Positions 8,865-17,373 of a stretch of 64,000 nucleotides of DNA are shown in pieces. The position numbers and the translations under genes were made by a program. Position 1 is the stretch's first letter. The number at the start of each line of letters is the position of its first letter. Origin of the DNA: Rhizobium sp. (GTDB taxonomy: Bacteria > Pseudomonadota > Alphaproteobacteria > Rhizobiales > Rhizobiaceae); assembly GCA_019739215.1 (NCBI GenBank), contig JAHHDR010000004.1:186001-250000 (forward strand). Reading direction: 5' to 3'. Below the pieces are notes generated by a model. The model was not told the DNA's origin. It did not search any database and saw only the letters and a program-made list of their open reading frames with translations.

Positions 8865-9770
8865 ATGCGTTACGGTTTTATCGGTCTTGGCCATCTCGGC
8901 CGCTTTCTCGCCGGCAGCCTGATCAAGGCCGGCTTCGACCTCACGGTCAACGACCTCGACAAGGCCAACGCGGAAAGCCTGATCGGGGCCGGCGCGACAT
9001 GGGCGGACGATCCGCAGGCGCTCGCCGAGCAGGTCGATTGCGTCATCACCTGCCTGCCCTCGCCCAAGATTTCCGAGGCGGTGCTGACCGGCCCGCGCGG
9101 CATCCTGGCGGGCCTCAGGGCCGGCGGCACCTGGATCGAGATGAGCACGCTTGACCACAATGACGTGACGCGGCTTGCGGCAGTGGCCGCCGCCACGGGC
9201 GTGCGCATGATGGAATCCCCCGTCACCGGCGGCGTCCACAAGGCGGCATCCGGCGAGATCACCGTCATCGCCGGGGGCGACAAGGATCTTTTCGAACTGC
9301 ACAAGCCGGCACTTGCGGCCATGGGCGGCGAGATTTTCCATGCCGGCGAACTCGGCAAGGCCGCCGTCATCAAGGTCATCACCAACATGCTGGCCTTCAT
9401 CCACCTGATTGCCACAGGCGAGGCGCTGATGCTGGCCAAGAAGGGCGGCATCGACCTGACCGACGCCTTTAACATCATCAAGGCATCCTCGGGCAACAGC
9501 TTCGTCCACGAGACCGAGGGCCAGGTGATCCTTAACGGCAGCTACAACATCAACTTCACCATGGATCTCGCGCTGAAGGACCTTGGCTTCGCGCTGGGCT
9601 TCGGCAAGGACTTCGGCGTTCCCCTCGATCTCGCTGGCCAGGCGATGCAGACCTTCGTCCGTGCAAAGGCGATGTATGGCGGACAGGCCTGGTCGAGCCA
9701 GGTCGTCAAGCTGCTGGAAGATGCCACCGGCACGGACCTGCGCGCGCCCGGCTTTCCGGCCGAACTCTGA
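8865..9770 (+). CDS. NAD(P)-dependent beta-hydroxyacid dehydrogenase (3-hydroxyisobutyrate dehydrogenase family)
   Basis: A 301-residue dehydrogenase. MRYGFIGLGHLGRF holds the N-terminal Rossmann GxGxxG loop, ESPVTGGVHKAASG matches the substrate-binding glycine-rich motif, and GKAAVIKVITNML carries the catalytic lysine. These are the three signatures of the beta-HAD family, which oxidises 3-hydroxyacids such as 3-hydroxyisobutyrate or tartronate semialdehyde. The start is placed at ATG 8865; a TTG directly before it could extend by one residue. It opens the rightward operon and its stop overlaps the GMC gene start as TGATG. The substrate is not resolved; a hydroxyacid from betaine or carnitine breakdown is possible by context. 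Confidence 0.8.
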   Translation: MRYGFIGLGHLGRFLAGSLIKAGFDLTVNDLDKANAESLIGAGATWADDPQALAEQVDCVITCLPSPKISEAVLTGPRGILAGLRAGGTWIEMSTLDHNDVTRLAAVAAATGVRMMESPVTGGVHKAASGEITVIAGGDKDLFELHKPALAAMGGEIFHAGELGKAAVIKVITNMLAFIHLIATGEALMLAKKGGIDLTDAFNIIKASSGNSFVHETEGQVILNGSYNINFTMDLALKDLGFALGFGKDFGVPLDLAGQAMQTFVRAKAMYGGQAWSSQVVKLLEDATGTDLRAPGFPAEL

Positions 9771-11392
9771 TGGATCTGGATGGTGCGGCATTCGACTATG
9801 TGATCGTGGGGGCTGGCTCGGCCGGATGCGTGCTGGCCGAGGCGCTCAGCCGCGACGGCAATAGCACGGTTGCCGTCATCGAGGCGGGCGGCACGGACCG
9901 CAAGTTCTTCGTCCAGATGCCGCTCGGATACGGCAAGACCTTCTTCGACAAGTCGATCAACTGGAACTACTACGCGGAGCCCGACCCGGGCCTGAACGGG
10001 CAGCGCGATTTCTGGCCCCGCGGCAAGCTGCTCGGAGGCTCAGGCTCCATCAACGCCATGGTCTGGATCCGTGGCGACCGGCGCGACTATGACGAATGGG
10101 ACGTGCCCGGCTGGCGCTACGACGATGTGCTGCCCGCGTTCAAGGCACTGGAACACAACGAGGCCGGGGCCGATCACTATCGCGGCTCAGGCGGGCCGCT
10201 CCATATCACCGACTGTACCCATCGCCCGCAGCGCCTGACCGACCGCTTCCTGATGGCGGGCCAGCAGGCAGGCTTCATCAGCAACCCTGACTTCAATGGC
10301 GCCAGCCAGGAAGGCGTCGGCGTCTACCAGATCAACACCAAGGGCGGCTGGCGCATGTCCGCGGCCCGCGCCTTCCTGCGGCCGGCGCTGAAACGTGGAA
10401 ACGTCACGCTGATCACATCGGCGCATGCGACAAGGATTGTGTTCGAGGGAAGGCGCGCGGCGGGGGTCGAGATCGAGCATCGCGGTCAGTCGCGTCGCCT
10501 TCAAGCGCGTAGAGCGGTGGTGCTGGCCGCCGGCTCCGTGAACACGCCGCAATTGTTGCAACTGTCGGGTATCGGACCGGCGCAGCATCTCCGCACGCTC
10601 GGCATCGATATCGTGCAGGACAGCCCAGCCGTGGGTCATCATCTTCAGGACCACCTCGGCATCAACTACACATTCCGCGCCAGGATACCGACCATCAACC
10701 AGCAGCTCCGGCCGATGCTGGGCAAATTGCGTCACGGCCTTGAGTTTCTGGTCTTCGGCCGCGGCCCGCTCAGCCTCAGCCTCAACCAGGGCGGCGGCTT
10801 CGTGCGCTCGCGACCGGGCCTTTATCGCCCGGATACACAGCTTTACTTCCAGGCGATCAGCACCGTCACGGCGCGCGCCGGGACCCGGCCGCTGACGGAA
10901 CCCGACGCCTTTCCCGGCTATGCCATCGGCATTTCCAGCACACGCCCCAAGGCGCGCGGCAGCATTCTCATCCGCTCCGCCAATCCGTTCGAACATCCCG
11001 CCATTCGCGCCAACGCCTATGGAGAGCCGGAAGATGTCGAGGCCATGCTGGCCGGCGTCAAGCTCATTCGCAAGATCGTGTCGCAGCCGGCGCTGGCCAG
11101 CATCACGCAGGAAGAACTCGTTCCGGGACCGAGCATCCGCGACGACGACGACCTGACGCGGGACTTCCGAACGCGGTCGGGCACCGTCTATCATCCGTGC
11201 GGCACCGCCCGGATGGGAACCGATCCGGCAACATCGGCGGTAGATCCGCAACTCCGGCTGCATGGCGTCGATGGCCTCGTCGTCGCCGATGCCTCGGTGT
11301 TTCCGACCATCATTTCCGGTAACACCAATGCGCCGGCGATGATGGTTGCGGCGCGAGCGGCCGCGTGGCTGGTCGAGAGCGGGAGGGCCTAG
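9770..11392 (+). CDS. GMC family oxidoreductase (choline dehydrogenase-like)
   Basis: A 540-residue flavoprotein of the glucose-methanol-choline family. FDYVIVGAGSAGCVLAEALS near residue 8 is the FAD loop, WPRGKLLGGSGSINAMVWIRG is the first GMC signature, and HPCGTARMGTDPA near residue 475 holds the catalytic histidine. The Asn of the C-terminal active site is in SGNTNAPAMMVA. BetA choline dehydrogenase has the same architecture, but GMC enzymes act on many primary alcohols, so choline is only one option. It is translationally coupled to the dehydrogenase before it (1-bp overlap) and followed after 58 bp by a LysR gene. Confidence 0.85.
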   Translation: MDLDGAAFDYVIVGAGSAGCVLAEALSRDGNSTVAVIEAGGTDRKFFVQMPLGYGKTFFDKSINWNYYAEPDPGLNGQRDFWPRGKLLGGSGSINAMVWIRGDRRDYDEWDVPGWRYDDVLPAFKALEHNEAGADHYRGSGGPLHITDCTHRPQRLTDRFLMAGQQAGFISNPDFNGASQEGVGVYQINTKGGWRMSAARAFLRPALKRGNVTLITSAHATRIVFEGRRAAGVEIEHRGQSRRLQARRAVVLAAGSVNTPQLLQLSGIGPAQHLRTLGIDIVQDSPAVGHHLQDHLGINYTFRARIPTINQQLRPMLGKLRHGLEFLVFGRGPLSLSLNQGGGFVRSRPGLYRPDTQLYFQAISTVTARAGTRPLTEPDAFPGYAIGISSTRPKARGSILIRSANPFEHPAIRANAYGEPEDVEAMLAGVKLIRKIVSQPALASITQEELVPGPSIRDDDDLTRDFRTRSGTVYHPCGTARMGTDPATSAVDPQLRLHGVDGLVVADASVFPTIISGNTNAPAMMVAARAAAWLVESGRA

Positions 11393-11450
11393 CGGAATGG
11401 CGGATCTCTGGATAGAGTCCGGGCCGAAAAGGCTCCAGCCGGCGGAAACA

Positions 11451-12365
11451 ATGAACGACCACAATCCTTTTGCGGGCTACCAACTGCCGCCGCTTGCCTG
11501 GCTGCGCGCCTTCGAGGCCGCCGCGCGCCATCAGAGCTTCACGCTTGCGGCAGTCGAACTGAACCTCACGCAGGCTGCTGTCAGTCATCAGGTGCGCTCA
11601 CTTGAAAAGCATCTCGGGGTCATCCTGTTCGAACGGCTGCCTCGCAGCCTCCGACTGACAGAGAAGGGCGCGGCCTACCTGCCGCCTCTGCGCAACAGCT
11701 TCGACGAACTCGCGGCGGCCACCGCGGGGCTTTTCGGACCTGTCGGTAAGCGGACATTGTCCGTCAGGGGGCCGGTATCCTTTATCGCACTCTGGCTGGC
11801 GCCGCGCCTGGCGGATTTCCGGGCGCGATGGCCCGAGATCTCGCTGCGCATCTCGACGATCGTCTGGGCTCCGACCCAGTTGGACGAGACGGCCGATGTC
11901 GATATCCGCTTCGGCGACGGAAACTGGTCGGGCTACCGGTCGTCGCAGATCCTGTCGCACCGGGTCGTGCCGCTCTGCGTTCCTTCGATGGTCGAGGGAG
12001 ACAATGACGCGGCGCGGCTGCAATGGGTGATCGGCCGCAATCTGCTGATCCACGATACCGGCTACGAGGATCTCTGGAAGAAGCTCGCGCAACAGGCCGG
12101 CCTGAATTTCACACCCGCGGCCGGCATCAACATCGACACGACGATATCGGCACTCGAACTCGCCGCAGCCGGCATCGGCCCTGCGATCGTGCTGGAAAGC
12201 CTTGCCCAGTCCTATGTCGCGAGCGGACGCCTGGTGAAGTTCGTCGACATGGCCCTGCCTATCATGGAGGGGCATTATGTCGTGCAGCCCGAAGGCCAGA
12301 AACGCCTCAAGCCGGAGGCAACGCTTTTTCGGGACTGGCTGCTGGATCAAGCCGAGCGCAGTTGA
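11451..12365 (+). CDS. LysR-family transcriptional regulator (GcvA-like)
   Basis: A 304-residue LysR protein. The winged helix-turn-helix occupies about residues 15-75 (LRAFEAAARHQSFTLAAVEL, then NLTQAAVSHQVRSLEKHLG). The effector domain follows. The PLAWLRAFEAAARH opening is typical of the GcvA/AmpR branch. The ATG at 11451 keeps the domain at the usual distance from the N terminus; an in-frame ATG at 11397 would add 18 residues without known counterpart. It is the last gene of the rightward set and probably controls the divergent promoters at 8620-8864. Confidence 0.8.
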   Translation: MNDHNPFAGYQLPPLAWLRAFEAAARHQSFTLAAVELNLTQAAVSHQVRSLEKHLGVILFERLPRSLRLTEKGAAYLPPLRNSFDELAAATAGLFGPVGKRTLSVRGPVSFIALWLAPRLADFRARWPEISLRISTIVWAPTQLDETADVDIRFGDGNWSGYRSSQILSHRVVPLCVPSMVEGDNDAARLQWVIGRNLLIHDTGYEDLWKKLAQQAGLNFTPAAGINIDTTISALELAAAGIGPAIVLESLAQSYVASGRLVKFVDMALPIMEGHYVVQPEGQKRLKPEATLFRDWLLDQAERS

Positions 12366-12395
12366 TCCGATCGATCCGGCTAATTCTTGCGTCTC

Positions 12396-12419
12396 TTCTC
12401 GCTGCGAGACGAGCGAGAA
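12396..12419 (+). terminator. Hairpin after the LysR gene, possible terminator
   Basis: The arms TTCTCGCT and AGCGAGAA (8 bp, perfect) flank an 8-nt loop 30 bp past the LysR stop. No run of T follows, so intrinsic termination is only a possibility. Confidence 0.3.
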
Positions 12420-12530
12420 CCGAAGGACCTTGAGGTTGCGGGCATTCGGCTCTGACGCCCTCAAGCGGACTTAACAAAATACCCGTGCCTCAATATCGCA
12501 ACATATTGCAAATGAACATGAAATGTGCTT

Positions 12531-12556
12531 GTATTGAATGAACATTCAGCAAATAC
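12531..12556. promoter_or_regulatory. BetI/TetR-type operator 1, upstream of the Rieske oxygenase
   Basis: A 26-bp imperfect palindrome with core TTGAATGAACATTCAG, 10 bp before the oxygenase start. The same frame and spacing recur at 15823-15848 and 20593-20618. A promoter-like pair, TTGCAA at 12506 and TGTATT at 12530 with 18-bp spacing, puts the operator across the -10 region, as expected for repression. The proposed ligand is the TetR protein encoded at 21532-22179. Confidence 0.65.
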
Positions 12557-12565
12557 GAGGCCATC

Positions 12566-13763
12566 ATGAATGAAATTGTCCGCGACTTGAACATCCCGAA
12601 CGATTGGGATCGCCGGGGCCTGCCAGGCTGGACCTATCACTCAGATGCGATGCTGGAACTCGAAAAGCAGCATGTTTTCCGCGAGCACTGGCAGATCGCC
12701 TGCCACATCTCGGATCTGCCGGAACCGGGCAGCTACCTCACCATGGATATCGTTGGCGAGCGCGCGCTGATCCTGCGCGGTCAGGACGGCGGGATCAGGG
12801 GGTTCCACAATATCTGCAAGCATCGCGGCTCGCGCCTCGTCGCCGACGAGCAGGGCAAGTGCCGCAACGCCCTCGTCTGTCCGTTCCATGGCTGGGTCTA
12901 CAATCTCGACGGCACACTGCGCGGCCCGTCGCGGCCAAACTCGTTTTCCGCCGCTCGACAAGGTCGAGTTCGGCCTGACGCCGCTGGACACCGAAATCTG
13001 GATGGGTTTCGTCTTCATCCGCTTCGCCAAGGGACCGCAGGCCTCGGTGGCCGAGATCATGGCCCCCTTTGCCGAAGAACTCCGTCATTACCAGTCCGAA
13101 ACCATGGTGCCGGCGGGCGAGATCTTCACCCAGAAGACCCCGGTCAACTGGAAGTCCGTCCGCGATGTCGACAACGAAGGCTATCACGTCGCCATGGCTC
13201 ACCCGGCGCTACAGGATCTCTATGGCCAGACCTACTATGACGAGCCCTTCGTCAACGGCGTCTGCCGGTCCTTCGCGACCTACAATCCCCATGCCGGTCG
13301 CCGCTGGAGCGTGCGCAACTATGTCAGGATCAGCCAGGACAATCCGCGCCTGCCGGAGCATCTCAAGAAGGCCTGGATCTATTACGGCCTGTTCCCCAAC
13401 TGCGTGATCGCGGTGACCCCGGAGACGGTGCAATTCTACCAGGAATTCCCGATCTCCAGGAATGAAACCATGCTGCGCGGCGCCGTCTATCGCTACAAGG
13501 ACGAAACCCGCGAGCAGGAAGCGGCGCGCTATCTGCAGATGCGCATCGACCGCGACACGCTGTCGGAAGACGTCCAGCTCACCATCTGGTCCAACGAGGC
13601 GATGGCCTCGAAGAGTTTCGGCAATTTCTACCTCTCCGATCTCGAATATGGCGTGCGCACACACCATGATCATCTGCGCCGGGTCCTCCCCGTCATGACG
13701 CTGGAACAGGCGCCGGAGGAGAAGGAAGTGGCGGTGGTGAATGCGCGGATGCGGTTGAGATAG
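12566..13763 (+). pseudogene. Rieske [2Fe-2S] quaternary-ammonium-type oxygenase alpha subunit, frameshifted
   Basis: A 398-residue Rieske non-haem iron oxygenase once one extra T is removed from the T-run at 12944-12947. The Rieske ligands are C84, H86 (CKHRGSR), C105 and H108 (CPFHGW). In the corrected protein the iron ligands are H207 and H212 in DNEGYHVAMAHP. The residue three before the first His is E204, where ring-hydroxylating dioxygenases have a bridging Asp. Glu at this spot is typical of oxygenases acting on quaternary ammonium compounds (carnitine CntA, glycine betaine GbcA, stachydrine demethylase). It would remove an N-methyl group or split a C-N bond of a betaine. No reductase partner lies nearby. 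The frameshift is probably a sequence error because both halves are fully conserved. Confidence 0.8.
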
Positions 13764-13825
13764 GCTTTCCATCTTGCGTTCGCCTTCCAGTCTTGCCATG
13801 TTGATGACGGGCAAAATCGAAGGTC

Positions 13826-13999
13826 ATGCACGAGATGAGGGTGTCGATTGAAGACGCGAGCAAATGCCTTCCAGAGCTCGTGCAAAGAGCACTTGATGGA
13901 GAAAGAGTTATCCTCACCGAGCATGGCAGAGATGTCGCAGAACTAATTCCTGTTCATGGCGCTGAGTCCGGCGCGGAGCGGGAACCTCGAACCGGATGA
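13826..13999 (+). CDS. Phd/YefM-type antitoxin (prevent-host-death family), no toxin partner
   Basis: A 57-residue protein reading [20 protein letters not shown] and then [20 protein letters not shown]. This is the N-terminal DNA-binding fold of Phd/YefM antitoxins (V/I-s-x-x-A-x-x-x-L-x-x-L-x-x-x-A-x-x-G-E-x-v-x-I-t-x-x-G). An internal ATG at 13835 could be the true start. Instead of a VapC, Doc or RelE toxin it is followed, with a 4-bp ATGA overlap, by the membrane-protein gene ynfA. It may be a remnant of a toxin-antitoxin pair that lost its toxin, or a solitary regulator. Confidence 0.65.
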   Translation: MHEMRVSIEDASKCLPELVQRALDGERVILTEHGRDVAELIPVHGAESGAEREPRTG

Positions 14000-14316
14000 C
14001 CTACCTCATCTATGCCGCTGCCGCCCTTGCCGAAATCGCCGGATGCTTTGCTTTCTGGGCCTGGTTCAAGCTCGACAAGTCCGCGCTCTGGCTTGCACCC
14101 GGCATGCTGTCGCTGGCACTCTTCGCCTGGCTTCTCACGCTTGTCCCCAGCGAGGCCGCCGGCCGCGCCTATGCGGCCTATGGTGGGGTCTATATCGCGG
14201 CGTCCATCCTCTGGCTGTGGCTTATGGAAGGCCAGCGCCCGGACAGGTGGGACCTGACTGGGCTTGTCGTCTGTCTCATCGGCAGCGCTATCATTCTCTT
14301 GCCGTCGCGGACGTGA
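13996..14316 (+). CDS. ynfA: YnfA/UPF0060 family small membrane protein
   Basis: A 106-residue protein with four hydrophobic segments. The motifs match the UPF0060 family: [15 protein letters not shown] in the first helix pair, LAWLLTL-type third segment ([20 protein letters not shown]) and [15 protein letters not shown]. coli YnfA is similar in length and motif order and is related in fold to small multidrug resistance exporters; its physiological substrate is not established here. Its start overlaps the antitoxin gene stop, and its stop lies 6 bp from the convergent aminotransferase gene. Confidence 0.85.
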   Translation: MTYLIYAAAALAEIAGCFAFWAWFKLDKSALWLAPGMLSLALFAWLLTLVPSEAAGRAYAAYGGVYIAASILWLWLMEGQRPDRWDLTGLVVCLIGSAIILLPSRT

Positions 14317-14322
14317 AAGGTC

Positions 14323-15755
14323 TCACCCCTTCCACAGCCCTTCCCGCACCAGTTCGTCCTGCGTGATGACGATGCTCTTGTGCAGAATATCCGCCATCTC
14401 GTCAATCTGCTCGACATTGATGGTCAGCGGCGGGCTCATCACGCACATGTTGATCAGCGGGCGCACCAGCAGGCCGAGTTCCTGGCAATGCTTGTCGATG
14501 CGCTTTCCCCACTTCGAGATCGAGCGTCAGCGGATTGTTGCTGACATGGTCGGCGACGCATTCGATGCCGGCCATCAGGCCGACGCCGCGCACCTCGCCG
14601 ACCAGCGGCAGGTCTTCAAGCGTCTTGAGCCCGACTCTGGGAAATGGCCGGAAATCGTGCGGGGTGTGATCGAGCAGTCCCCCTCCCTCCAGCAGGTCGA
14701 GGTTCTTGAGCGCCACCGCGCATCCGATCGGATGGCTGGAATAGGTCAGGCCATGGCGCGAACATCGCGTCATTGTGGTTGGACTGGCGCAATTCCTCAA
14801 ACAAGCCTTGAGGCGATCATCACGCCGCCGAGCGGAAAATAGCCCGACGTGACGCCCTTGGCGAAGGTGATCATGTCGGGCGTGACGCCGAACACGTCTT
14901 GCGCCGAAAAGACATGGCCGAGGCGACCGAAAGCGGTGACGACCTCATCCATGATGAAGAGGATATCGTTTTTTCGGCGCACAGCGCCCCGTATGCGCGG
15001 CCAGTAGCCCGTGGGCGGAACGATCACGCCGCCAGACGCCATGATCGGCTCGCCAATGAAGGCGCCGATCTTTTCCGCCCCGACCTTTTCGATCAGAGAC
15101 CGGAATTCCTCGACCAGGAAATCAGTGAACGCGGCCTCGGTCATCCCGGCGGGACGGCGGAACGGATTGGGGGCAGGTCAGTTTCAGCACCTGCTCACGC
15201 GCCGAATCCATCCAAGTCATGGTCACGCGGGCGACCGTTGAGCGAGGCCGAAAGATAGGTCGAGCCGTGATAGGCGCCCCTCGCGGGGACCACGATCAGC
15301 TTCTTCTCCGGCCGGCCTTTCACATTGTTGTAGAACTGCATGAAGCGCAGCGCGGTCTCAACCGCCGACGAGCCGCCGGTTGTGTAGAAAACGTGGCCCC
15401 ACGCCCTCGGGCGCATGGTCAGCCAAACGCTTGGACAGTACCGCCGACGGCTGGTTGGTCGTGTACCAGGGCGAATTGTAGCTGAGCGCCATCGCCTGAT
15501 CGTACATGACCTGGGCGATCTCCTTGTTTGCGATGGCCCGACATTGACGCACCACATTCCGGCGGGACCGTCGATCAGCTTCTTGCCGGTATGGTCCGTG
15601 ACGTAGATCCCCTCGCCGCTTTCGATGAAGCCGCGCGCCTCGGCACCGATCGATCCTGACACCGGCCAGGGCTGGACCAGGTGCTGCTCTGCCATGGCAA
15701 AGACACCATCCGGGCTGTTGTCGTTCAGGTCGTCATAGTCACGCTTGGCAGCCAT
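14323..15755 (-). pseudogene. Class III PLP-dependent aminotransferase, frameshifted (eight single-base insertions)
   Basis: Read across three frames, this is one class III aminotransferase of about 474 residues. Landmarks in order are [59 protein letters not shown], the PLP-lysine segment [32 protein letters not shown] and a normal C terminus ending at 14323. Continuity needs removal of one base in each of eight short runs, near 15537, 15527, 15397, 15214, 15169, 14803, 14755 and 14504. All are insertions, so sequence error is more likely than decay. ATG at 15755 has GGGAGG upstream, and a BetI-like operator lies 68 bp upstream. Probable role: transamination of an omega-amino acid or polyamine; the amine is unknown. 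Confidence 0.75.
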
Positions 15756-15822
15756 CGCAGCCTCCCATTCATTCCATCAGCATCTTATGCAAGACAATGT
15801 TTTTGAAACCGATCTTGCGCCT

Positions 15823-15848
15823 ATATTGAATGCCCGTTCAGTCAATAT
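15823..15848. promoter_or_regulatory. BetI/TetR-type operator 2, upstream of the aminotransferase
   Basis: A 26-bp palindrome with perfect 7-bp outer arms, ATATTGA and TCAATAT, and inner TTGAATG / TTCAG matching operators 1 and 3 base for base in position. It lies between the 89-aa gene and the aminotransferase start, so the aminotransferase appears to have its own controlled promoter inside the cluster. It is the most symmetric of the three. Confidence 0.65.
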
Positions 15849-15878
15849 CGCAGACCACGGCAGTCTTGGCAATGGCTG

Positions 15879-16148
15879 TCAGCCCTTGATCCCGCTGCTT
15901 TCCGACAGTTCCGCTCGCTTCTCTTCCACCTTTTTGATCCAGGCGTCGCCCATCCTATAGGCCTTCAGGGCATCGACCGCATCCTCGTGGTCGATGCGCG
16001 AACAGATGCGGTAAATCTCCAGCACCTCGGCGCTCATCTCGTTCTTCCGATAGAAATACATCGCCGCCGCATAGCGCGCCCGGCCGGACCAGTCCTCACC
16101 CGCCGGCGTCGTGATCAGCGCCCAGTTTTCCCTGTCTTCGTCCGTCAT
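15879..16148 (-). CDS. Small conserved-looking protein of unknown function (89 aa)
   Basis: I do not recognise this family. The 89-residue protein is charged and probably all-helical, rich in Arg, Glu, Asp, Tyr and Ala (ARYAAAMYFYRKNEMSAEVL, then IYRICSRIDHEDAVDALKAY). It has no signal peptide or membrane segment. It starts 3 bp after the stop of the GcvT-like gene, so it is cotranscribed and probably works with it. Codon use is like its neighbours. It could be a small subunit of the oxidoreductase or aminomethyltransferase complex; that is inference from position only. Confidence 0.6.
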   Translation of the reverse strand: MTDEDRENWALITTPAGEDWSGRARYAAAMYFYRKNEMSAEVLEIYRICSRIDHEDAVDALKAYRMGDAWIKKVEEKRAELSESSGIKG

Positions 16149-16151
16149 GGC

Positions 16152-17373
16152 TCACATGAGACCCGGCGGATTGGCACTGCGCCGGTCGAGCTTCAGGAAG
16201 GGACGCGGCACGATCTTCACCCGCTTCATCATCTTGGAATATTGCAGCTCGCGCAGCGCATAGATCTCGACCCAGAGATCATCGACGACCTTCTCGCCAT
16301 AGGGTCGGGTCAGGCTGGCAATCGCGATGTTCTTTTTCAGGATCGGCGACCATGCGGACGCGGTGACGATGCCAGCCTCCTTCTTCCTGCGATGATAGAA
16401 TCAGCGACAGCGGCCCCGCGACATTGCCCTCGACCTCAAGACCGACGAGAATATGCTTCAACACCTTCTTTTCACGGGCTCGCATGATCGCGCGGCGGCC
16501 ATTGTAGTTCGGCTTCTCGACGTCGATCATCCAGTCGAGTCCGATCTCGTCGGGCAGGCGAAGGCGATCCTCGCGCAATGCTGTCTCCGAGGTGATGAAG
16601 TCCGCATTGGCAACGATGAAGCCTGCCTCGATGCGGGCGTGGTTGAGCGCCGCATAGCCGATCGCCCGCAGGCGGTTGCGATTGCCGGATTCCCAGAGCC
16701 TGTCCCACAGGCTGAGTGCCTGGTCGCGATGGCAGAACACCTCATAGCCAAGATCGCCGGTAAAGCCGGTGCGAGAAATCGTGACACTGCCACCATCATG
16801 CGCAAAATCGGCAAGCTGGAACGGCCTCAGCCTCTCCACGCCCTCGAACCCTGCATCGCGCAGCACCACCCAGCTCACCGGACCCTGCAAGGCGAGGCCC
16901 GATATCTCGGTGCTCTCGTCCGTGACATGGACATCGTACCCCTCGGCGCTGTCTAGCAGCCAGGGCAGATGCCGCTCCTGCGAGCACAGGCGAAAAAGCT
17001 GCGGCCCGAGCCGGAACAGCGTACCGTCGTCGAGCACATGGCCCTGATCGTCGCACCATGCGGTATAATGCACGCGGCCGACACCCAGCTTGCGCACGTC
17101 GCGCAAGGTCAGGCGATTGCAGAACGCCTCCGCATCCGGTCCCTCGATCCGGTACTTGGTCATCGGCGAGATGTCGAACAGCGCCGCCGTCGAGCGGATC
17201 GCGAAATATTCGAGCTCCTCGTCCGACAGCGTATGCGGCGCCTTGAAGCCCGACCAGGCATACCAGTCATTGTTGATGTTGAGCGGTTCGAGACGCGGGT
17301 GGAACGGTGTTTCGAGCAGCGGCGTCAGCACGTCTGGCCCGCGCTTGCCGATCTGCAGGGAAATCTGGTTCAT
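16152..17373 (-). pseudogene. GcvT-like aminomethyltransferase family protein, one frameshift
   Basis: A 406-residue folate-binding GcvT-fold protein. The N-terminal part (ALFDISPMTKYRIEGPDAEA, FCNRLTLRDVRKL, GRVHYTAWCDDQGHVLDDGT) and the central TGFTGDLGYEVF / ARIEAGFI motifs are typical. One extra base near 16399-16400 (A pair on the + strand) breaks the frame. Past it the protein continues YHRRKKEAGIVTASAWSPIL and ends PRPFLKLDRRSANPPGLM at 16152. Relatives move methyl or aminomethyl groups to tetrahydrofolate (GcvT, DmdA, LigM, DMGDH tails). As a free-standing protein beside two flavoproteins it may accept the one-carbon group they release. It overlaps the upstream flavoprotein gene by 4 bp. 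Confidence 0.75.

Noticed and set aside
12944..12947. Programmed frameshift in the Rieske gene
   Set aside because: The T-run lacks a slippery heptamer or following structure, and the same kind of extra base occurs in five other unrelated genes, so error is simpler.
14323..15755. Genuine pseudogene by reductive decay
   Set aside because: All lesions are +1 in homopolymers with every catalytic motif preserved; natural decay rarely looks like this.
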